A stretch of 64,000 nt of DNA from Pseudobdellovibrionaceae bacterium (GTDB lineage Bacteria > Bdellovibrionota > Bdellovibrionia > Bdellovibrionales > Bdellovibrionaceae): contig JAHBUV010000001.1 in the NCBI GenBank assembly GCA_019637915.1, positions 1,768,565 through 1,832,564 of the forward strand, read 5' to 3'. Of this stretch, positions 43,751 to 52,861 are shown one piece after another; the stretch's first letter is position 1, and each line of letters begins with the position of its first letter. The notes below the pieces were generated by a model, which saw nothing but the letters and a program-made list of their open reading frames with translations, made no database searches and was not told the DNA's origin. The translations under genes and the position numbers were made by a program.

Positions 43751-44618
43751 GTCGCACTCCTTTGATGACTCGGTCGTGGCCCGCCAAATCTTTCAGAACG
43801 GCGGCTTCCGTGAAAAGACCCGAATAAATATCTTTCATTGATGGGCCCTGATCAAGCCCCATTTCCATCAGGCACAACCCCGGCGACGCCAGGAAAGGCG
43901 ACCAGATTCGCGACCAGGTTTTCAACGCCGCCAGTCCTTGGTCCCCGGCGAAGAGGGCCGCCTCCGGCTCAAAGCGCTTCACTCCGTCCTCAACGCGGGG
44001 GTCTTTCGGGTCGATGTACGGGGGGTTGGCCAGAAGCAAATCGATCTTTTCGAAACCCGCCTCCGACAAGGCCGCGGCCGCGGACTCTTTTTTCGAAGCG
44101 TCCGCTTCGAGAAAAACCGCGCGGTCCTGAACGCCCAGCCTTTCGGCGTTCCGTCGCGCCACGCTCAAGGCTCCCGCGCTGATGTCGACCGCCAGGAGGC
44201 GCGCCGTCGGATCGTTTTTCAGGACACTGAGGCCGACGCAGCCCGAGCCGCATCCCAGATCAACGACACGGGCCTCCGCGATGGCATTTTTCTTGAGCCA
44301 CTCAAGGCCCTCTTCGACGATCTGCTCGGTTTCAGGGCGCGGGATCAGGACATCCGGAGTCACCTCGAAGACGGCTCCGAAGAAATCCTTGTGGCCCGTG
44401 ATATAGGCCACGGGTTCCCCTTGGGCGCGCCGGCGAACCAGCTCGCGCAAACCCGCGAGCTCATCTTCCGTCAGGGGCCTGTCGAAATCGATGTAAAGAC
44501 GGATGCGTTCGATGTTCAGGCCGAATGCGAGCAGGATCTCCGCATCCAGGCGCGGGGAAGGAGAGCCTTTCTCCCGGAAGAATCCGGCTGTTTTCTCGAG
44601 AACGTCTTTGAGTTTCAT
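43743..44618 (-). CDS. prmC: Release factor glutamine methyltransferase
   Basis: A 291-residue SAM enzyme that methylates the GGQ glutamine of release factors. [16 protein letters not shown] is the SAM site and LLANPPYID the NPPY catalytic motif that binds the substrate glutamine. Its substrate prfA lies directly upstream with a 4-bp overlap (ATGA). Confidence 0.95.
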   Translation of the reverse strand: MKLKDVLEKTAGFFREKGSPSPRLDAEILLAFGLNIERIRLYIDFDRPLTEDELAGLRELVRRRAQGEPVAYITGHKDFFGAVFEVTPDVLIPRPETEQIVEEGLEWLKKNAIAEARVVDLGCGSGCVGLSVLKNDPTARLLAVDISAGALSVARRNAERLGVQDRAVFLEADASKKESAAAALSEAGFEKIDLLLANPPYIDPKDPRVEDGVKRFEPEAALFAGDQGLAALKTWSRIWSPFLASPGLCLMEMGLDQGPSMKDIYSGLFTEAAVLKDLAGHDRVIKGVRHG

Positions 44619-45688
44619 CCCGCCGTCTGTTTTTTCAAGGCTTCCGCCTGGAAGTGCGCGATCAATGGATCGATCAGGTTTTCAAACGCCCCACCCATCA
44701 CAGCATCGATCTGATGGGTTGTCAGGCCGATTCGGTGATCCGTGATGCGGCTTTGCGGGAAGTTGTAGGTGCGGATGCGTTCCGAACGATCACCCGTCCC
44801 GATCTGCTCCAGGCGCTGATCGGACGCGCTCTGCAGGGCTTTCTCCTCTTCCAGGCGCTGCAGCTTCGCGTACAGGATCTGGAAGGCGCGCTCTTTGTTC
44901 GAGGTTTGCGACTTGCCCTCCTGACAATGCACTTGAATGCCCGTCGGAAGGTGGGTCAAACGGACCGCGGATTCCGTCCTGTTCACGGACTGCCCGCCGG
45001 CGCCGCTGGCGCGCATGACATCGACGCGGATCTCGTTCATGTTGATTTTCACTTCCGTCGGATCCGCCTCGGGAATCACGGCCACGGTGACCGTGGAGGT
45101 GTGCACGCGGCCGGCGGCTTCCGTCGCCGGCACCCGTTGCACGCGATGAACGCCCGATTCGAACTTCATCTTGGAGTACACGGAATCGCCGCTGATGCTG
45201 GCGATCACTTCCTTCGCGCCGCCGACGTTCCCTTCGCTGAAAGAAATGAGCTCGGCCTTCCAGCCCTGGGTGGCCGCGTATTTGGCGTAGCCGCGAAAAA
45301 GTTCGTCCGCGAACAGCGAGGCCTCGTCGCCGCCGGCGCCGGCGCGGATTTCCAGGAGAATGTTTTTATCGTCGTTGGGGTCTTTCGGGATCAGGGCGAT
45401 CTTCAGGCTCGCTTCGATCCCGGGGAGTTCCGCCTCGAGGGCCTTGATTTCCTCCCGCAGGAGTTCCCGCATTTCAGGATCGCTCTCCGCGCCGAACAAG
45501 TCCTTGTTCGCCTGCAGGCTCGCCGACTTCTTTTTGAAATCGCGATACACGATGACGACTTTTTCCAGCTCCGCCAGCTCCTTCATCAGGCTGCGGTACT
45601 GTTTCTGGTCGCCGGCGATGTCCGGGCGCTGCAAAGCCAGATTCACCTGTTCGTAGCGGGATTCAACCTCATCGAGTTTCGAAAACAT
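44615..45688 (-). CDS. prfA: Peptide chain release factor 1
   Basis: A 357-residue RF1, which reads UAA and UAG. The GGQ motif is in [12 protein letters not shown], and the codon-recognition motif P-A-T ([10 protein letters not shown]) is the RF1 type, not the SPF of RF2. A terminator lies between this gene and rpmE upstream, so it may have its own promoter. Confidence 0.96.
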   Translation of the reverse strand: MFSKLDEVESRYEQVNLALQRPDIAGDQKQYRSLMKELAELEKVVIVYRDFKKKSASLQANKDLFGAESDPEMRELLREEIKALEAELPGIEASLKIALIPKDPNDDKNILLEIRAGAGGDEASLFADELFRGYAKYAATQGWKAELISFSEGNVGGAKEVIASISGDSVYSKMKFESGVHRVQRVPATEAAGRVHTSTVTVAVIPEADPTEVKINMNEIRVDVMRASGAGGQSVNRTESAVRLTHLPTGIQVHCQEGKSQTSNKERAFQILYAKLQRLEEEKALQSASDQRLEQIGTGDRSERIRTYNFPQSRITDHRIGLTTHQIDAVMGGAFENLIDPLIAHFQAEALKKQTAG

Positions 45689-45738
45689 GGCGTGCGTTGC
45701 TCCTTCGGGACGATCGAGTCAGAACGGCGGGCACGGGT

Positions 45739-45772
45739 AAAAAAAATGCGGGCTCTGATGAGCTCCGCATTT
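45739..45772 (-). terminator. Terminator between rpmE and prfA
   Basis: An 8-bp stem AAATGCGG (45744-45751) with CCGCATTT (45765-45772) followed by eight T on the minus strand. It may end or attenuate transcription from rho and rpmE before prfA. Confidence 0.85.
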
Positions 45773-45814
45773 CCGATCTGAGGGCTCCGGTCGCAACCGA
45801 AGCTCTGTCGCCAG

Positions 45815-46060
45815 CTACTTCTTGCCGTATTTTTTCTTGAAACGATCGATGCGGCCTTCGGTGTCGATCACACGCTGTTTGCCCGTGTAAAAAGGATGCG
45901 AGGCCGAAGAGATCTCCACTTTGATCAGCGGATATTCTTTGCCGTCTTCCCATTTGATGGTTTCTTTGGAGGACAGGGTCGACGTACCCAGGTAGGCGAA
46001 ATCACAGGAGATATCCTTGAAAACGACCTGGTTCACTTTCGGATGGATGTCACTTTTCAT
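45815..46060 (-). CDS. rpmE2: Ribosomal protein L31, type B (zinc-free)
   Basis: An 81-residue L31. MKSDIHPKV at the start and [17 protein letters not shown] near the end match the family. The C-x-x-C zinc motif of type A is absent, so this is the zinc-independent form. In many bacteria such paralogues are induced in zinc shortage; here it occupies the standard rpmE place after rho. Confidence 0.95.
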   Translation of the reverse strand: MKSDIHPKVNQVVFKDISCDFAYLGTSTLSSKETIKWEDGKEYPLIKVEISSASHPFYTGKQRVIDTEGRIDRFKKKYGKK

Positions 46061-46133
46061 AACGAGTCCTTTGCTCTGAAATTAAGCGGAAACCGAGTGG
46101 GTCTAACACGGGGGGCTAACCCCCGTCAACACC

Positions 46134-47855
46134 TCAGCTGTTCATTGAAGACAGAAACTGCGTGTTCGTTTTGGCCGAATGCACCTTATCCAGCAGGAAT
46201 TCCATGGCATCCACGGGGTTCATGGGGGCCAAAACCTTGCGCAGGATCCACAGACGGTTCAAATCCGCCTTTTCCACCAGCAAATCCTCTTTGCGCGTGC
46301 CGGACTTGTTGATGTCCATGCAGGGGAAAATGCGTTTTTCCATGAGTTTGCGGTCCAAATGGATCTCGGAGTTACCGGTTCCTTTGAACTCCTCGAAAAT
46401 CACCTCATCCATGCGGGATCCCGTGTCAATCAGGGCGGTGGCGATCACGGTCAAAGAGCCGCCTTCCTCGATATTGCGGGCCGCGCCGAAGAAGCGCTTC
46501 GGCTTGTGGAGGGCGTTCGAATCCACACCACCGGACAGGATCTTGCCCGAAGGCGGAACCACGGTGTTGTAGGCGCGGGCCAAACGGGTGATGGAATCAA
46601 GCAGGATCACGACGTCGTGTTTGTGCTCGACCAGGCGTTTGGCCTTCTCCAAGACCATTTCCGCGACCTGCACGTGACGGGTCGGCGGTTCATCGAAGGT
46701 CGACGACACCACTTCCCCCTTCACCGTGCGCTGCATGTCCGTCACTTCCTCGGGACGTTCATCGATCAGAAGAACGATCAACTTCACTTCCGGGTGGTTG
46801 GCGGTGATGGCGTTGGCGATGTTTTGCATGAGCACCGTTTTACCGGTGCGCGGAGGGGCGACGATCAGGGCGCGCTGACCTTTGCCGAGCGGGACCATGA
46901 GGTCCACCACGCGCGTGGTGTACTCGCCGGGATTGTGCTCGAGCTTCAGGCGTTCGTTCGGGTACAAAGGCGTCAGGTTTTCAAAGAGGATCTTGCCTTT
47001 GCCTTCCTCGGTGGCCTCGAAGTTCAGGGTGTCGACCTTCAACAGGGCGAAGTAACGCTCGCCCTCTTTCGGCGGACGCACGGTGCCGGTGATGGTGTCA
47101 CCGGTGCGCAGGCCGAAACGGCGGATCTGCGAGGGGCTGACGTAAATATCATCCGGTCCCGGCAGATAGTTGTAATCCGGGGAGCGCAGGAAACCATAAC
47201 CATCCGGCAGGATCTCCAGAACGCCCGAACCGTAGATATCGACGCCCAGACGGGCGGCGCGCTTCAGGATCTCGAAGATCATGTCCTGACGGCGCATGCC
47301 CGCGGCGTTTTCGATTTTCAATTTCTGCGCGAGATCCGTGAGCTGCGTGATGCTCTTGATCTTCAGGTCTTTCGAGCTCAGCCAGCTCTTTTCCTCGTCG
47401 GTGAGCTGAATGTCGGCGAGATCCGGTTCCGGAAGCTGCTCTTGAGCGGCCCCGTCCATGCCGGGCTGGACGTCGTCATGAAAGCGCGGTTGTCCACGAT
47501 CGCGATCCCGGTCCCGGAAATCGCGTTTGTAGTTCTGATTGTTGCCTTTGTTGAAATGACCCTTTTTGCCGTTGTTGTCGAAGCGACGGAAATCACGACG
47601 ATCATTGCGCTGTCCGCCACCTTGATGCTGCTGTTGGGGGCGGTCTTGTTGCGGGCGGTCCGACGGCTGGGGGGGCGGAGCGGCGGCGGCTTCAGGAGCC
47701 GGGGCGCTTTCCCGGGGGGCGGAACTTTCCGCGGGGGCCGGAGGGGGGGTGCTCGGGGCCGCTTCCGCAGGAGCTGCCTCGGGGGCCGGAGAAGCTTTGC
47801 GAGAACCGCGTTTTTTCACACCTTCCGCATTCGGCTGTTCTTTTTCGTCTGACAA
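46134..47855 (-). CDS. rho: Transcription termination factor Rho with disordered extension
   Basis: A 573-residue hexameric RNA helicase. Residues 1-145 are a low-complexity insertion, first Ala/Pro/Glu-rich, then Arg/Asn/Gln/Gly-rich, not found in the 419-residue E. coli Rho. The RNA-binding CSD follows ([31 protein letters not shown]), then the ATPase with [13 protein letters not shown] and [15 protein letters not shown]. The start is TTG at 47855 with AAGGAG 8 bases upstream; a frame continues to 47978 but lacks such a site. Confidence 0.95.
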   Translation of the reverse strand: MSDEKEQPNAEGVKKRGSRKASPAPEAAPAEAAPSTPPPAPAESSAPRESAPAPEAAAAPPPQPSDRPQQDRPQQQHQGGGQRNDRRDFRRFDNNGKKGHFNKGNNQNYKRDFRDRDRDRGQPRFHDDVQPGMDGAAQEQLPEPDLADIQLTDEEKSWLSSKDLKIKSITQLTDLAQKLKIENAAGMRRQDMIFEILKRAARLGVDIYGSGVLEILPDGYGFLRSPDYNYLPGPDDIYVSPSQIRRFGLRTGDTITGTVRPPKEGERYFALLKVDTLNFEATEEGKGKILFENLTPLYPNERLKLEHNPGEYTTRVVDLMVPLGKGQRALIVAPPRTGKTVLMQNIANAITANHPEVKLIVLLIDERPEEVTDMQRTVKGEVVSSTFDEPPTRHVQVAEMVLEKAKRLVEHKHDVVILLDSITRLARAYNTVVPPSGKILSGGVDSNALHKPKRFFGAARNIEEGGSLTVIATALIDTGSRMDEVIFEEFKGTGNSEIHLDRKLMEKRIFPCMDINKSGTRKEDLLVEKADLNRLWILRKVLAPMNPVDAMEFLLDKVHSAKTNTQFLSSMNS

Positions 47856-48160
47856 ACAGAACTCCTTGGAATTTTTCTTTGACGTTGAGAGAAAAGATGG
47901 TCGGTTCGATTCCGACTGAGATCGTTGTCCGCCTTCGAGGGGGAGCGATCTTCTTGGCTTTTGATGGTTGACCCTCAATTTCTAGACAGGCCAGATTCTT
48001 GTCAAGCGAAAATCCATCTCAAACTGAGGCGTTCAAATCACGAAAATCCCTCCATTTCCAGTCATTCGTCAAGGTTTGGGCGAGTCAAGCATAAGGTTTC
48101 TCTGAGGTTTTCCGAAGAGTAGGGGGATACCACCTCAAGTTTTCTGACAGGAGGAGGACC
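47856..48160. other. Divergent control region of rho and the PilZ gene
   Basis: This 305-bp stretch holds the leaders and promoters of both genes. I see no clear hairpin or known regulatory element, although rho leaders are commonly autoregulated. Confidence 0.5.
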
Positions 48161-48526
48161 TTGGAAACTTCAAATGCCCCCGCGCCGCGAACATCCCTTC
48201 ATTTGGATGTCTCGTTCAAAAAAAACTACGCCCGCCAGCTTTCCCACGGCGTGCTCAAGAACATCAGCCTCACGGGCGCCTTCCTGGATTGCCGGAACGA
48301 AAACTTCCGCGCCAATGAAAAAATCCAGCTGACCTTCGTGGTCGCGGGACGCGAACGTCGCATCGCCGCCACCGTGGTTTGGGCGAATTCCGCCGGTTGC
48401 GGGGTGAAGTTCCACCCGACCAGCCAGCGTGACGTGCAGATCGTCGATGATCTGATTTATTTCGTTGAGGCCAATCGCGACGGCCGTCGCGACGTGCTCG
48501 ACAATATCTTCAAAAAAGTCGGTTGA
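48161..48526 (+). CDS. PilZ-domain protein
   Basis: A 121-residue single-domain protein starting with TTG after AGGAGG. GVLKNISLTGAFLDC is the conserved N-x-S-x-x-G-x-F part of PilZ and AATVVWANSAGCGVKF the later strand. The R-x-x-x-R c-di-GMP arginines are not obvious near the N-terminus (LDVSFKKNYAR), so binding of cyclic di-GMP is uncertain. Bdellovibrio-type bacteria carry many PilZ proteins controlling motility and predation. Confidence 0.82.
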   Translation: METSNAPAPRTSLHLDVSFKKNYARQLSHGVLKNISLTGAFLDCRNENFRANEKIQLTFVVAGRERRIAATVVWANSAGCGVKFHPTSQRDVQIVDDLIYFVEANRDGRRDVLDNIFKKVG

Positions 48527-48581
48527 GATTTCTTTTCTCGAGGTGGGCGACCGCCCACCCGAGCCAACGACCCGTGAAGGT

Positions 48582-49976
48582 CTATCCGACCTGGGTCGAA
48601 TCAATGTGCATTTCCAGATCTTTTTGGCGACGACGACGGCGCACGACCAGCAGGGCGGCGATGCCGGCGGCGGCGATCGCCACGGCACCCAAAGCCATCA
48701 TCGTGTCCTGATCGGCGGCGGCGGCCTCTTCATCACCGGCTTTCACACTGCCCGCAGCGGCGTGATCAAGCGGCGGCGGGGGCGGCGGAATGTCGTTCAT
48801 CGCTTGCGGCGGCGGCGGCATATCCGGCAGCGGGGGCGGCGGGGGCAGATCGTTCATGCCGCCGGCCGGAGGGGGCTCGGGCATGTTGTTCATCGCCATG
48901 TCCGGCGGCGGCGGCATGTCGCTCGGCGGAGGGAGGGCGTTGTTCGCCTGATCCATCGGCGGAGGCGGCGGCATTTCCGCGGGCGGCGGGGCCGCGGCGC
49001 CTTGATCGTTGGCCGCGACTTGCGTTTCAGCGCTCATCGCCGGGGCCGGCAAAGAGGCCCAGTAACGGATTTCAGTTCCTTCGTTCAATTCGCCTTTGGA
49101 ATCGACCATCGGGTTCGAGGACCAGGTTTCTTTCCAGGCGCCATCGTAACCAAGAAGGGTTTTCGAAACGGTGCGGATGTTGTCCCCGGCTTTCGCCACG
49201 TAGATCTGCGGCTGCATGCCGTTGTCTTCGAACCACGACAGCATCTGTTCGCCGTCATCCGGGCGTTTCGGCGAGCTGTAGTAAACCTTGTCGCCGGGAC
49301 GCGGTTCGCGGTGGGCGTAAGTGGGATTGCCTTTTTTCAGCAGGGCCGCGCGGTTCTTCCCGTAAATCGAACGGCTGATGCTCTTCAGCGTGTCGCCGGG
49401 GCGGGCGTAATAAACGCCGTTGAACCAATCGTTGCCGACCTTCCAGGGTTTCGAGGCGGCTTTTTGCAGGGGCAGGCTGGGCTTTTTCGGCGCCTCTTCC
49501 ATCGGAGCCGACATGGAATCCATGTTGTTGCTGGCCATCGAAGAGGAGCTTTCCGGAGCGGCCGGTTCCGGCGTCGGCATCTCGGGGGCCGGTTCCGAGG
49601 GCGGCGGTTGCATCGCCATCGCGTCATCACCCGGATCGGTCACGAGCGGCGGGGGCTCGTCGGCGGAGGCGCTCGCCCCCATGGAGTCCGCGGCGTCCAA
49701 TTCCGAAGCCATGGCGTCGGCCGGTTCTTGAGCCGGGGCCTCAGCCGTCGTGCTTTCGGCGCCCAAAGCGTCCTCGGGGAGGGAGTCGCTCAGCATGGCC
49801 TCATCGCCGCCGGCGGCGGGAGCCGCGGCCGTGTCGCCGTCGAGGCTCTCGATCGATTCCTGCTGAACGTCCTCGCCATCGCTTTTTTCGTCACTGGAAG
49901 TACAGGCCGTCAATTGGAGGGCAAACCCCACTGCGGCAAGCGACATAAAAACTTTGCGGCTCAAATGTTTGCTCAT
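48582..49976 (-). CDS. LysM lipoprotein with proline-rich arm and C-terminal membrane helix
   Basis: A 464-residue protein. A lipobox LTAC (Cys25) predicts a lipid anchor. Residues 26-180 are disordered (Ala, Glu, Pro, Met). Two LysM domains lie at about 188-235 and 257-306, which bind peptidoglycan. Residues 329-403 are a proline-rich stalk with repeats like MPPPP. A membrane helix (427-445) follows, then RRRRR and a 14-residue tail that should face the cytosol. It may span the envelope from outer membrane to inner membrane. ATG 49976 has AAGGA upstream. Confidence 0.8.
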   Translation of the reverse strand: MSKHLSRKVFMSLAAVGFALQLTACTSSDEKSDGEDVQQESIESLDGDTAAAPAAGGDEAMLSDSLPEDALGAESTTAEAPAQEPADAMASELDAADSMGASASADEPPPLVTDPGDDAMAMQPPPSEPAPEMPTPEPAAPESSSSMASNNMDSMSAPMEEAPKKPSLPLQKAASKPWKVGNDWFNGVYYARPGDTLKSISRSIYGKNRAALLKKGNPTYAHREPRPGDKVYYSSPKRPDDGEQMLSWFEDNGMQPQIYVAKAGDNIRTVSKTLLGYDGAWKETWSSNPMVDSKGELNEGTEIRYWASLPAPAMSAETQVAANDQGAAAPPPAEMPPPPPMDQANNALPPPSDMPPPPDMAMNNMPEPPPAGGMNDLPPPPPLPDMPPPPQAMNDIPPPPPPLDHAAAGSVKAGDEEAAAADQDTMMALGAVAIAAAGIAALLVVRRRRRQKDLEMHIDSTQVG

Positions 49977-50097
49977 TGGCACTCATCCTTGATGCGGTTG
50001 ACGTGAACATTCTGTTCATTCGTCCTTGTCAAAATTAAATCATAGTTTTGTAGGCTTGCAAATTTTTTCCAAGACCCCGCCCACGGTCCTTGGGACC

Positions 50098-50550
50098 TCA
50101 GTCGAGAGTGAAGCGCGCGCCCTTGCGGATTTTATGGCGCTCGAACCAGCCCTTCGGCACCTCGAGCGCGTACTGCGCCGGCGCTTTCGACTGGTAGCTG
50201 GGGGGCTGCGTCGCCATGACGCTGTCGACGCTTTTCATTTCCTGGATATCGATCAAAGTCTTGTCGCGGTCGAAATAACCGATGGCGAGATCGATGAAGG
50301 TGTTCTTCATCCAGAAAGAGCGGGTCTCCTCCCGATTGAAAACGAACAGCATGCCCTCGTCGTCCTTCAGGGACCGGCGAAACATCAGGCCGCGCTGGTG
50401 CTGGGCCTCGGTGCGCGCGATTTCGACCGTGATGGCGCGCGATCCGATGCGGAGGGTTTGTTTTTCAAATTGCACTTCCCGGGCGAAAGTCGTGCTCGGG
50501 AGCGCGAGGAGGATTTCAAGCGCGAGAACAAAGCTCCAGAGCCACGCCAT
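50098..50550 (-). CDS. Exported DUF192 protein
   Basis: A 150-residue protein with a signal peptide (about 1-23) followed by a DUF192 domain: EIARTEAQHQRGLMFRRSL, EGMLFVF and SFWMKNTFIDLAIGYFD are the family signatures. Function is not established. It overlaps the ppx gene by 35 bp. Confidence 0.87.
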   Translation of the reverse strand: MAWLWSFVLALEILLALPSTTFAREVQFEKQTLRIGSRAITVEIARTEAQHQRGLMFRRSLKDDEGMLFVFNREETRSFWMKNTFIDLAIGYFDRDKTLIDIQEMKSVDSVMATQPPSYQSKAPAQYALEVPKGWFERHKIRKGARFTLD

Positions 50551-51424
50551 AACGAAGTCCTTTCACCGACACGGTCACTTCCGCCTGCCGGAGGGCCTCC
50601 AGCAAACACCTCAAAATCGAGACTCCCGCATAGATGATGTCCGCTCGACCGCCCAAATTGTACTTCTGTTTTTTCTCTTCGACCGAAGTCGAGGCGAAGA
50701 CCTCGCCCCACTCTTTCAGCCGCGCGAGGCTGATCCTGTACCCGTCGACGCGCTTCGCATCGAAACCGCCGAGCTCGATGGCGGCGAGCGACGTCGGGGT
50801 TCCGGCCACGGCCAGGACCTGATCCAGCGGGTTTTTCAGGATTTCATTCGAAACCCCCTGCAGCTGCTCCATGATGAAGTTTTCCAGACGGCCGCGCTCC
50901 GAAACGGGGATCGGTTGTCGGGTCACAAAACGCTCCGTCAGGCGGACCGCACCCATGTCGAGACTTTGGGAAAAAAGAAGTTCACGGCCGCGTCCGACAA
51001 TCAATTCCGTTGACCCGCCGCCGATGTCCACGACCAGGCGGTGTTGGTCATCATTGAATTCCGCGCAAGCGCCCAGGTAACTCAGGCGCGCTTCTTCCGC
51101 CCCGGCGATCACCTGGATCGGCAGGTCGAGCTCCTGGGCGAGGGCGAACAGGGCGTTGCCGTTCGAAACGTCCCTGGCGGCGGAGGTCGCAACACCCAGG
51201 ACGTGATCGACTTTTTCCTCATTGATCATCTGACGGTAACGCGCGAGGCAGGCCCCGGCCCGCGCCAGCGCGTCCGGGTGAAAAGCGCCGTTCTGATCCA
51301 CGCCCTGGCCCAGGCGAACCACTTCCACTTCGTCACGGATGACGCGACGGAGACCGTCGCGATCCCCCTCCGCGATCAGGCAAAGAAACGTGTTCGTACC
51401 CAGATCCAGAGCGGCGACCTTCAC
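50516..51424 (-). CDS. ppx: Ppx/GppA family phosphatase
   Basis: A 302-residue actin-fold phosphatase. ALDLGTNTFLCLIAE and VDIGGGSTELIVG are the two phosphate-binding loops. The length fits the short form with only the catalytic domain. It hydrolyses polyphosphate or pppGpp; which one is not clear. It starts 3 bp after gatB and so extends the gatCAB operon. Confidence 0.9.
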   Translation of the reverse strand: MKVAALDLGTNTFLCLIAEGDRDGLRRVIRDEVEVVRLGQGVDQNGAFHPDALARAGACLARYRQMINEEKVDHVLGVATSAARDVSNGNALFALAQELDLPIQVIAGAEEARLSYLGACAEFNDDQHRLVVDIGGGSTELIVGRGRELLFSQSLDMGAVRLTERFVTRQPIPVSERGRLENFIMEQLQGVSNEILKNPLDQVLAVAGTPTSLAAIELGGFDAKRVDGYRISLARLKEWGEVFASTSVEEKKQKYNLGGRADIIYAGVSILRCLLEALRQAEVTVSVKGLRYGVALELCSRA

Positions 51425-51427
51425 GCT

Positions 51428-52861
51428 TCAGCCTTTCAATTTTTCCAGAAGGACTTTGTTGACGACGTCCGGATTGGCCTGGCCCTTGGAGGCCTTCATC
51501 ACGGCGCCCACGAAGAAACCAAAAAGCTTCGTGCGGCCGCCGCGGTAGTCGGCGACCTGCTGGGCGTTCGCCGCCAGCACCTCGTCGATGATTTTTTCGA
51601 CGGCGCCCGCATCGGAAATCTGCACGAGGTTTTTCTCTTTGATCACGGTGTCGGGATCCTTGCCGCTCACCCACATCTCGGCGAAAACCGCCTTGGCGAT
51701 TTTGCCGGAGATTTTCCCCTCGTCGATGAAACCGATCAACCGTCCGAGCATCTCGGGCGTGATCGGGGACTGGCTGATCTCCTTGTTCGCCTGGTTCAAT
51801 TCGCGCAGGAGCTCCGTCATGATCCAGTTCGAAGAGGCTTTGTGGTTGTTGCAAACCTTGGTCGTCGCCTCATAAAAATCCGCCAGCTCTTTTTCCGACG
51901 TCAGCACCAAGGCGTCGTATTCCGGCAGGCCGTGCGCCGAAACGAAGCGTTTGGCCCGGGCCAGCGGCAGCTCCGGCAGTTCCGAACGGAATTTCGCGAT
52001 CATCGCGTCCGTCACCGTCACCGGCAGCAGATCCGGGTCCGGGAAGTAACGGTAATCCTGGGCGTCCTCTTTCGTGCGCATCGAGAAGGTTTTGTTTTTG
52101 TCCGGATCCCAAAGGCGGGTCTCCTGGAGGATCTTCTCGCCGCGTTCGACGAGGTCGATCTGGCGGTCGATCTCGAACTCCACGGCTTTTTCCACGAAAC
52201 GGAACGAGTTGATGTTTTTGATCTCAACTTTGGTCCCGAATTTCGTCGAGCCCTCTTTCATGACGCTGACGTTGCAGTCGCAGCGCATGGAACCCTCTTC
52301 CAGGTTGCCGTCGCAGACGTCGAGGTAACGCACGATCTGGCGGATGGTGCGGCCGTATTCAGCGGCTTCGGCCGGCGTGCGCATGTCCGGGCCCGAAACG
52401 ATTTCGAGCAGGGGCATGCCGGCGCGGTTCAGGTTGATGAGGGTGTATTCGCCGGAGTGGTTGGATTTGCCGGCGTCCTCTTCCATGTGGGCGCGGGTGA
52501 TGGAAATGGTTTTTTCAACCCCGTCGACCTTGAAGGAGATCTTGCCGTTCTCGCACAGGGGCAGATCGAATTGCGAGATCTGATAGCCCTTGGGCAGATC
52601 GGGATAGAAATAGTTTTTGCGCGCGAAAACCGATTTTTTGCGGATCTCACAACCCAGCGCCAGTCCCGTTTTGATGGAGAATTCGATGGCCTTTTTGTTC
52701 ACGACGGGCAGCGTGCCCGGCATGCCGACGGACACGGGCGAGGTGTTTTCATTGTCTCCCGCTTCGAACTCCGTGGCGTCCGCACAGAACATCTTGCTCG
52801 CGGTTTTCAGTTGAACGTGGACCTCGATGCCGATGACGGCTTCATAACCTCTAAATGACAT
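51428..52861 (-). CDS. gatB: Asp/Glu-tRNA amidotransferase subunit B
   Basis: A 477-residue subunit that phosphorylates and transamidates misacylated Glu-tRNA-Gln and Asp-tRNA-Asn. EAVIGIEVHVQLKTASKMFC starts the catalytic cradle, GMPGTLPVVN and NLNRAGMPLLEIV are conserved, and the C-terminal GatB/YqeY tRNA-binding domain (about 330-477) is complete. It overlaps gatA by 11 bp. Confidence 0.97.
   Translation of the reverse strand: MSFRGYEAVIGIEVHVQLKTASKMFCADATEFEAGDNENTSPVSVGMPGTLPVVNKKAIEFSIKTGLALGCEIRKKSVFARKNYFYPDLPKGYQISQFDLPLCENGKISFKVDGVEKTISITRAHMEEDAGKSNHSGEYTLINLNRAGMPLLEIVSGPDMRTPAEAAEYGRTIRQIVRYLDVCDGNLEEGSMRCDCNVSVMKEGSTKFGTKVEIKNINSFRFVEKAVEFEIDRQIDLVERGEKILQETRLWDPDKNKTFSMRTKEDAQDYRYFPDPDLLPVTVTDAMIAKFRSELPELPLARAKRFVSAHGLPEYDALVLTSEKELADFYEATTKVCNNHKASSNWIMTELLRELNQANKEISQSPITPEMLGRLIGFIDEGKISGKIAKAVFAEMWVSGKDPDTVIKEKNLVQISDAGAVEKIIDEVLAANAQQVADYRGGRTKLFGFFVGAVMKASKGQANPDVVNKVLLEKLKG

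Noticed and set aside
46179-47852. 557-codon frame antisense to rho
   Set aside because: Rho is unambiguous on the other strand; this frame is a GC-rich shadow.
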